DNA of 64,000 nucleotides from Bos javanicus. Lineage: Eukaryota; Chordata; Mammalia; Artiodactyla; Bovidae. The stretch lies in assembly GCF_032452875.1 (NCBI RefSeq), contig NC_083878.1, positions 40,129,878-40,193,877 of the forward strand, read 5' to 3'. The notes beneath the pieces were generated by a model. That model was not told where the DNA came from, made no database searches, and saw nothing but the letters and a program-made list of their open reading frames with translations. Of this stretch, positions 57,001 to 64,000 are shown one piece after another (position 1 is the stretch's first letter; each line of letters begins with the position of its first letter). Made by a program: the position numbers and the translations under genes.

Positions 57001-57630
57001 TTTACACCCAGAGTTTAATCATTTCAACATGTTCAGAATATGGACAAAGTCAGGTTGACAATCAAGTTGCACTGTTGAGATATCCTAATTTTGCAACAAA
57101 TAAGGATATGATTAATATTAAATGTATCTGCATTCATCATTGGGAGTTCTGACAATAACTCTTTATAGTCTTTCCTACTGAGAGTGCTATATGTATTTAT
57201 CTTACATATTCCTAAAATATTAGGGGCACAGTGTTCCCTGAGTTCTTTGTTTTCCAGGTAAAATATGTTTTCCATTATCTATTATTTTAATGATGAAGCT
57301 AAATTGATAATGTCCTAACTATGGAATTTTGCCCTAAACCCATTAGTCATAGAAGGTATTCACCCCACATGATTTAATGAAGTAAGAAAACATTCCTCAC
57401 TGGCATAGACACTCAGATTAGCCAGAGTGTTTAGTTTAATTTGGTCAGACAGCCAGTTCACATACAAAGGATTTTTGAGGAAAAACTGGAAGAGCAATGC
57501 TTTCTTCAGGAAGGCCTACCATTTTCACATTCAACCTGGCATAGAAGAAGTAGGATGACACCGTATGTCATTCTAAAGGCTAAATAAGTTCAAGTCAGTT
57601 TGAAAAATGTCCATATTCTAATACAAAGAC

Positions 57631-57833
57631 GGTAGTGGTGGTTTCGTCACTAAGTTGTGTCTGACTCTTGAGACTCCCTTGGACTGTAGCCTGCCAGGCT
57701 TCTCTGTCCATAGATTTCCCAGGCAAGACTACTGGAGTAGGTTGCCATTTCCTTCTCCAGGGGATCTTCCTTACCCAGAAATTGAACTCAGGTCTCCTGC
57801 ATTGCATGCAGATTCTTTACCAACTGAGCTATG
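57631..57833 (-). mobile_element. Bov-tA SINE with target-site duplication
   Basis: Reverse orientation, from TTCGTCACTAAGTTGTGTCT to the head at TTTACCAACTGAGCTATG. AATACAAAGAC flanks at 57620-57630 and 57834-57844. Confidence 0.95.
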
Positions 57834-58085
57834 AATACAAAGACAAATTGCAAATATCCTAGCTTTTAAATTGTAATATAGGATTACTCTGATCAGTCAC
57901 ACTATATATTTTACTGCATACTGTCATTATTAATCACAACATAGCCCCTTTTTTTCACTCTTGTTGACACCTTATTTCTTCAACCATTTCTCAGGCACAA
58001 ATCTTGTACACTTAATATGCATCCTTTCTCCTCACCTTCCATATTTTAATTGATATAAATTTGCACCCATTAAGAACATATAGGG

Positions 58086-58291
58086 GGCTTCTCTGATGAC
58101 TCAGTTGGTGAAGAATCTGCCTGCAGTGCGGGAGACCTGGGTTCAATCCCTGGGTTGCAAAGAGGCCCTGGAAAAGCGAACAGCTACCCACTCCAGTGTT
58201 CTGGCCTGGAGAATTCCATGGACTGTAGAGTCCATGGGATGTCAAAGAGTTGGACATGACAGTTTGAGTTTCACTTTCAGTCACTTTCAAC
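58086..58291 (+). mobile_element. Bov-tA SINE with target-site duplication
   Basis: A complete head (GGCTTCTCTGATGACTCAGT) to the TTTCACTTTCAGTCACTTTC tail. AACATATAGGG flanks at 58075-58085 and 58292-58302. It lies about 250 bp from an opposed Bov-tA. Confidence 0.95.
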
Positions 58292-58302
58292 AACATATAG
58301 GG

Positions 58303-59533
58303 TAGTTTCAATAAATGGACAGTAAAATGATATTGTACCCTGTATATCCTTAAGCATCTTACTTTTCATTGTTCAATCCTATGTTTTTGCGATGCCTTTA
58401 TATGGACATACATCGGACTACCTGGGAATGAACTGACTTAAGTTATTGCCTCACACAAATAATTGTGCAAGTATACATGTGTGTACCTGTGTCCCAGCTG
58501 GACAACCAGTTAAGAAGTCAAAAAATCAGCCAGATCAATTTTTTGGTATTGAGATGATAACCAAAGACTGATTGATTCACCCAGAAACAATCAATTTACT
58601 TTAGGTCAAACAACTAGTTGATGGACTTTTTGTCTCAATAGAACGGTTGTTAGACCTTTATGAAGGGCTTGTAGCTTTGCTCCATCTTTGTTGCCTAGTA
58701 AAAGGTCTGCTAGAATAATGACTTGATATTTAACTGGAAGTCATTAGTCTTCCTAGAATCCACTTGCCAAGCTCTTAGTATTTTATTAATATTTATAACA
58801 TTGATATTTCAAGGATAACATTTTAAATCAACAAAAGGACAGAGACCTTGATGGTGCATTGTGGCCCACTAAGCAAGGCAGGTGTCAGTGATTCAAGTCT
58901 CTAATTAGCATAATGTCAATATGCAGCCTGTCCCATCCAGCGACTCTTTCCTTTTAGAAATCTCACTTTCTGTAAATTTACATTTTCTAATGCTAGCGTT
59001 TCCTTTGAGGGAAAACAATAAATTCATTCTTTACATAAGAAGTTAAGTACTTTAGGTTTAACTATTAGTCTGTGAAAAAGACTCTAGCAGCTTTCTTTTA
59101 TAAGCTTTGGGTGATATTTAAATCATAATCAGATGTTTTATAAATGGAATGTCTATAAGTAGTAAATAAAATTTTAATTAATTTAAACAATGTGCCAATG
59201 ATTAATTATAGTTAATTTCAATTTTATCTTTTGGTGACTGGTATCTAAGAGACCGATTTTTTAGCTGCCTGGTCATGAGTACTTAGAAGTCTTACTTTCC
59301 CTGATGAATGCTCTTCAGGAGCACTAGAAGCATAAAAATCATTTAAGACTTTCAAATCACATATATTTCTTACATGAAGATACATTATTTTGCATATGAT
59401 AAGGGAATGAGTATATTTTCAAATGTTTATAATATCTAATGTGCCAAACTAAATCCAAATAATATACTCTACATAAGAAATCCTTATATCTATTTTAACA
59501 TGAAGAAGCAGAACCAGGAAGGAAGGTGCATGC
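58303..59533. other. Repeat-poor island
   Basis: No retroposon recognised in 1.2 kb. The middle (58520-59140) looks regulatory rather than coding. Confidence 0.5.
58520..59140. promoter_or_regulatory. Candidate conserved noncoding element
   Basis: Inference. TCTCTAATTAGCATAATGTC followed by AATATGCAGCC near 58900-58930 combines a homeodomain palindrome (TAATTA) with octamer-like text. TTGATTCACC, CAATCAATTTAC and GTTGCCTAGTAAA (RFX-like core) occur nearby. No repeat content recognised. Confidence 0.3.
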
Positions 59534-59535
59534 TC

Positions 59536-59747
59536 TTGCATGTATGTTCAGTCACTTCAGTTGTGTCTGATTCTTTGGGACCCCACAGACCATAGCCCGC
59601 CAGGTTCCTCTGTCCATGGGATTTTCCTGGCAAGAATACCAGAGTGGGTTGCTATGTTCTCCTCCAGGGGATCTTCCTGACCCCAGGATCAAACCCCCAT
59701 CTCCTGTGTCTCCTACATTGCAGGTGGATTCTTTACCACCAGGAAGG
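59536..59747 (-). mobile_element. Bov-tA SINE
   Basis: Reverse orientation, from ATGTATGTTCAGTCACTTCA to a head ending at CTTTACCACCAGGAAGG. It carries a small TCTCCTGTG/TCTCCTACA duplication near 59699-59716. Confidence 0.92.
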
Positions 59748-60899
59748 ACGATAACCTGTTCAATTTCAGAAAAGGAGTATTTGAGCCAGGACAGAACTGA
59801 GAACTTTGTGACTCCAGAGCTAATGGGGTTTCCTTCCAACAGTCAGCTCCCAACATATGAGTCCCACTTACAATGAAAGAAGCCTCGAGGCACATTTGGA
59901 CCTCAGAAATCAAGCTTTGAAAGAAGGAAAGATAACAACTTTCAAACTGTCCTTTGAAGTTGGCCAGGTATCAAAATTACTTTGTTGGAAAAAGATGTAG
60001 GAACGGATTATAATTTCCTTAATGGGACTATGGGACCTTCCAGGCAGTGTCAATAGGTGATTTTAATGTTTTGGTTCTTCACTTTTGCCCATGTCAACTT
60101 AAATAAAATATTTAGGAAAACTTGGTTATTCTTATGTTATTGGTGTCTCTAACTTATTCAAGTAGAGATCTCACTTTTTTTTTTGCATGTGGCAGGGGCT
60201 ATTCTGATTATCAACTGTTGTTATCTAAGATAAACAATTCAGTAAGTATGTTAGCATATGTTTATGTTAGCTTAATTTGTAACAATGTGACAACACATAG
60301 GTAATACAGTAGTAGTAAGTGGAACATGTCTTAAAAAAGAAGTCTCTTAGACTGAGGGGAAAAAATCACATAAAACTTGGTAATATTATGTGAGCACTGC
60401 AAAAGAAACTTTTTGATTTATGATATTATGTTACACACTTGGGGATACTTTAGGATAAAAGGGGTATCAAAATCTAATTCCTTTTTCTTTATTACAGGTA
60501 CAACTATGAAACAATATTCACTAGATGGGATCATCAGAACCCATTTACAACTGCTATACTTTTTGAAAATACAGCAATTGTATCAGACATGCATTCATTA
60601 CAGGCCTACTGTAACCAACAGGAGCCGAAGATGGCTTTTCTGAAAAACTACAGAATGTCAAATGGGAGCTACTTCTAGTTTACAGATATACTAGTCTCAA
60701 AATTCAAAGGCAAAAGGTATATAAGGCAATGTTTATTATCTATCCTCTCAACTATCAATGTTTAAGGTACTCATGCAACTCATTGTTTATCTAGTTTTAT
60801 AAATATATGGTGTTATTCAAAAAGTGACACTGAAGATATACTGTCTGTATATATCTAATGCAGAAACAAAAATAAAAAAGGAAAATTCAATAAAAGGCT
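59748..60899. other. Unassigned AT-rich DNA
   Basis: No recognised repeat. The 88-codon frame 60377-60643 has no family resemblance and no splice or promoter context. Confidence 0.5.
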
Positions 60900-61009
60900 C
60901 CTCTGAGTGAAATCCGGGAGTTGGTGATGGGCAGGGAGGCCTGGCGTGCTGCGATTCATGGGGTCGCAAAGAGTCGGACACGACTGAGCAACTGAACAGA
61001 ACTGAACTG
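60900..61009 (+). mobile_element. BovB LINE 3' end, copy 15, very short
   Basis: The last 110 bases of BovB (TCCGGGAGTTGGTGATGGGC, TGCGATTCATGGGGTCGCAA) with a GAACAGAACTGAACTGA tail. It is close to consensus, so it looks young, though strongly 5'-truncated. Confidence 0.94.
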
Positions 61010-61019
61010 ATGGTACCTT

Positions 61020-61141
61020 CCTGGAGGAGGAAATGGCAGCCCATTCCAGTGTTCTTGCCTGGAGAGTCCCATGAACAGAGGAGCCTTCAGTCCATGGGGC
61101 GGCAAAGAGTCGGACATGACTGAGCGACTAAACAACAACAA
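61020..61141 (+). mobile_element. Bov-A type SINE monomer with target-site duplication
   Basis: From GGAGGAGGAAATGGCAGCCC to the GAGCGACTAAACAACAACAA tail. ATGGTACCTT flanks at 61010-61019 and 61142-61151. It follows directly on the BovB tail. Confidence 0.94.
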
Positions 61142-61151
61142 ATGGTACCTT

Positions 61152-61546
61152 TCTGTTCAGATTTTTCAACTTGAATAAAAATACCTCTCCAGCTGTGAAT
61201 TCTCACTGTGAGACCTTTAGGAGAAGAATGGTACCTGGGCCAGTTTTGAAATTTTATTGAGATTAAAACTACAAATACATTTTGTGCTCTATATTTTTTA
61301 TTACATATTATTTTAAAAATAACAACTGAAACGTATAGATTAGGTACACCACTGTGTGTGTTTGTATGTGTTTTATGTCTATGTATTAGAAAAACTTCTA
61401 GTAAATCTTATGTTTCGAAAGAAAATCATGAGGGTGGCAGTAGTGGCAAAGCTTTTGAATTTCTTCAAATACCCATTTCACAGTGAGCAGAGGGACTAGA
61501 GAGCAAAACCAAAAACCTATGGACAACATTTATAACGAACTAGGTA
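61152..61546. other. Unassigned DNA
   Basis: No recognised element. Confidence 0.5.
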
Positions 61547-61558
61547 AGAACTTGCCCT

Positions 61559-61830
61559 GCTGCTGCTGCTGCTGCTGCTAAGTCACATTCAACTCTGTGC
61601 CACCCCATAGACGGCAGCCCACCAGGCCCTGCCGTCCCTGTGATTCTCCAGGCAAGAACACTGGAGTGGGTTGCCATTTCCTTCTCCAGTGCAGGAAAGT
61701 GAAAAGTGAAAGTGAAGTCGCTCAGTCGTGTCCGACTCTCAGCGGCGCCATGGACTGTACCCTACCAGGCTCCTCCGTCCATGGGATTTCCCAGGCAAGA
61801 GTACTGGAGTGGGGTGCCATTGCCTTCTCC
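61559..61830 (-). mobile_element. Bov-A2 SINE with target-site duplication
   Basis: Two monomers with the GAAAGTGAAAAGTGAAAGTG linker. The tail is a (GCT)n run at 61559-61579. AGAACTTGCCCT flanks at 61547-61558 and 61831-61842. The long clean tri-nucleotide tail suggests a young, probably length-polymorphic insertion. Confidence 0.97.
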
Positions 61831-62075
61831 AGAACTTGCCCTACCATCCCTCAAAACAAGCAGATGGGGACAAACCACCAGCCACCATTGCCAGTGAAGG
61901 AAAAAAGCAGCCAGAAGCTAAGATATTTAGTCAACCAGAAAACAACAGAAACCCATAATATCTGACAGGCAGTCTCTGGATGTTTGATGGATCAACTTGA
62001 GAACAGTAGCTGAACTTGAAGGTGTTTACTCAATCCAAAAGCAGGCAAGTTTAAGGCACTCATATTAGTACTTAG

Positions 62076-62269
62076 GAGTTTTCCTGGTGCCTCAGACTGT
62101 AAAGGATCTGCCTGAAATACAGGGGACATGGGTTTGATCCCTGGGTCTGTAGGTCCCATGGATAAGGGAATGGCTACCCACTCCAGTATTCTTGCCTGGA
62201 GAATTCCATGGACAGAGGATGCTGGTGGGCTACAGTCCATGGGGTTGCAAAGAGTTGGACACAACTGAG
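62076..62269 (+). mobile_element. Bov-tA SINE abutting BovB
   Basis: Head AGTTTTCCTGGTGCCTCAGA, B-box region GGTTTGATCCCTGGGTCT, and the 3' end at GAGTTGGACACAACTGAGA. The body has a 15-20 base deletion near 62148-62165. It passes directly into BovB with no spacer. Confidence 0.92.
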
Positions 62270-63862
62270 ACAGAAGAATTATACAAAAAATATATTCATG
62301 ACACAGATAACCACGATGGTATGATCACTCACCTAGAGCCAGAAATCCTGGAAGGCAAAGTCAAGCAGGCCTTAGGAAGCATCACTATGAACAAAGATAA
62401 TGGAGGTGATGGAATTCCAGTTGGGCTATTTCAAATCCTAAAAGATGATGCTGTGAAAGTGCTTCATTCAATATGCCAGCAAATTTGAAAAACTCAGCAG
62501 TGGCCACAGGACTGGAAAAGGTCAGTTTTCATTCTAATCCCAAGGAAAGGCAATGCCAAAGAATGAGCAAACTACCACACAATTGCACTCATCTCACATG
62601 CTAGCAGAGTAATGCTCAAAACTCTCCAAGCCAGGCTTCAACAGTACGTGAACTGTGAACTTCCAGATGTACAAGCTGGATTTAGAAAAGGCTGAAGAAC
62701 CAGAGACCAAATTGCCAATAACCGCTGGATTATCGAAAAAGCAGGAGAGTTCCAAAAAAACATCTACTTCTGCTTTATTGACTATGCCAAAACCTTTGAC
62801 TATGTGGATAACCACAAGCTGTGGAAAATCATTAAAGAGATGGGAATAACAGAACACCTGACCTGCCTCTTGAGAAATCTGTATGTAGGTCAGGAAGCAA
62901 TGGTTAGAACTGGTATGGAACAACAGACTGGTTCCAAATAGGAAAAGGAGTACATCAAGGCTGTATATTGTCACCCTGCTTATTTAACTTGTATGCAGAC
63001 TACATTATGAGACATGCTGGACTGGAGGAAGCACAAGCTGGAATCAAGATTGCCAGGAGAAATATCAATAACCTCAGATGTGCAGATGACACCATCTTTA
63101 TGGCAGAAAGTGAAGAACTAAAGAGCCTCTTGATGAAAGTGAAAGAAGAGAGTGAAAAAGCTGTCTTAAAGTTCAGCATTCAGAAAACTAAGATCATGGC
63201 ATCTGGTCCCATCACTTCATGGCAAATAGATGGGCAAACAATGGAAACAGTGACAGACTTTACTTTGGGGGGCTCCAAAATCACTGCATATTGTGACTGC
63301 AGCCACAAAACTAAAAGATGCTTGCTCCTTAGAAGGAAAGTTATGACCAACCTAGACACATATTAAAAAGCAGAGACATTACCTTGCCAACAAAGGTCCG
63401 TCTAGTCAAGGCTGTGGTTTTTCCAGTAGTCATGTATGGATGTGAGAGTTGGACTATAAAGAAAGCTGAGCGCCAAAGAATTGATGCATTTGAACTGTGG
63501 TGTTGGAGAATACTCTTGAGAGTCCCCTGGATGGCAAGGAGAGCCAACCAGTCCATCCTAAAGGAAATCAGTCCTGAATATTCATTGGAAGGACTGATGT
63601 TGAAGCTGAAACTCCAATACTTTGGCCACCTGATGTAAAGAGCTGACTCATTGGAAAAGACCCTGATCCTGGGAAAAATTGAAGGCGGGAGGAGAAGGGG
63701 ATGACAGAGGATGAGATGGTTGGATGTCATCACTGACTCAATGGACATGAGTTTGAGTAATCTCTGGGCGTTTGTGATGGACAGGGAGGCCTGGCTTGCT
63801 GCCATCCATGGGGTCACAAAGAATCAGACACAACTGAGCAACTGAACTGACTGACTCTCTGA
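62270..63862 (+). mobile_element. BovB LINE, copy 16
   Basis: Sense orientation from ACAGAAGAATTATACAAAAA through RT and C-terminus to CAACTGAGCAACTGAACTGA and a degenerate CTGACTCTCTGAGCAAC tail. It is 5'-truncated at the same point of the element as copy 9, give or take 40 bases. Confidence 0.95.
62655..63638 (+). pseudogene. BovB ORF2 remnant, catalytic box CADD
   Basis: Open pieces 62655-62849, 62968-63366 (132 codons) and 63384-63638 (84 codons). Motif A reads FIDYAKTFDYVD in a broken frame near 62777. The catalytic box reads RCADDTIFMAESEELKSLL, so tyrosine is cysteine and one glutamate of the EEE run is deleted. The C-terminal piece carries KKAERQRIDAFELWCWRIL and ends at a stop after FGHLM. 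Confidence 0.87.
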
Positions 63863-64000
63863 GCAACTAACACTTTCATTAAGGTATGAAGAAGGCAAAG
63901 CAGACCAATCCCTGTGAACTGATACATACTCTGAGGAGAAACTCCTGAAAGCAGAATCAAAATTGAGCAAGATTTAGACAATATAAGCAGAAGACAGAAA
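63863..64000. other. Window end, unassigned
   Basis: Short non-repetitive tail of the window, nothing recognised. Confidence 0.5.

Larger units (their letters stand above)
55171..57619. other. Repeat-poor island
   Basis: Almost 2.5 kb with no recognisable young retroposon. A CA-rich stretch lies at about 56977-57000. The section 56370-56950 has the even, A/T-core-rich texture of conserved noncoding DNA (CACAAGGCCATTAATTATCT, GTGCATAATAAACAGTGAGA). Short frames have no family match. Confidence 0.5.

Noticed and set aside
60377..60643. 88-codon open frame
   Set aside because: No family resemblance, AT-rich surroundings, no regulatory context; length within chance expectation for 64 kb.
61559..61579. 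Pathogenic-type CTG repeat expansion locus
   Set aside because: The run is only about seven units and is the ordinary tail of a Bov-A2 SINE.

Overview
This is nuclear DNA of a ruminant, most likely a bovid (cattle, sheep, goat or relative). The evidence is the repeat content: BovB (RTE-clade) LINEs with their ACTGA/GATCT-type 3' tails, Bov-tA and Bov-A2 SINEs, and bovine-type L1 (L1-BT) 3' ends. A CHR-2 type cetartiodactyl SINE and older mammal-wide repeats (L1M, L2, MIR, MER5, MaLR-like LTR) are also present. The species cannot be resolved from this. I found no protein-coding exon, tRNA, rRNA or CRISPR array. The window reads as an intergenic or deep-intronic, AT-rich, retrotransposon-dense stretch, and every long open reading frame I could explain is a remnant of a retrotransposon protein or its antisense shadow.

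Layout. 1-9 kb: a twin-primed L1 fragment joined to a BovB copy, an old L1M fragment, a probable ERVL-type LTR, and an ERVK-type LTR on the minus strand. 8.8-15 kb: one old, nearly complete minus-strand L1 (ORF1 then ORF2). It is broken by two abutting BovB copies, with about 0.85 kb of its reverse-transcriptase region missing, and by a chimeric L1-tail/Bov-tA insertion. 15.5-16.3 kb: an ERV1-like LTR containing a striking inverted repeat. 16.5-22.7 kb: an L2 remnant, mostly unique DNA and weak MIR/L2 traces. 22.8-26.4 kb: three L1 fragments and a BovB with an intact 216-codon stretch. 26.5-33.6 kb: MaLR-like LTR, a Bov-tA dimer, CHR-2 within MER5, and an L1-BT with target-site duplication. 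33.7-37.1 kb: the longest BovB copy (5' region, endonuclease, reverse transcriptase, tail). 38.1-40.2 kb, 55.2-57.6 kb and 58.3-59.5 kb are repeat-poor islands that look like candidate conserved noncoding elements. 41-55 kb: a dense BovB cluster ending in a nest in which a Tigger-like DNA transposon holds a Bov-A2 monomer and a BovB, and the BovB holds an L1. 57.6-64 kb: several SINEs with clear target-site duplications and a final BovB.

BovB accounts for roughly 15 kb (about a quarter) in 16 recognisable copies. None can make a full protein. They fit one another mechanistically: BovB supplies the endonuclease/reverse transcriptase that is thought to mobilise the Bov-tA/Bov-A2 SINEs, whose 3' ends match the BovB tail. 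The most instructive finds are structural: template-switch chimeras, twin-priming inversions, an inverted repeat carrying outward-facing TATA boxes, a multi-layer transposon nest, and a natural series of BovB catalytic-motif variants. I saw no convincing previously undescribed gene system.
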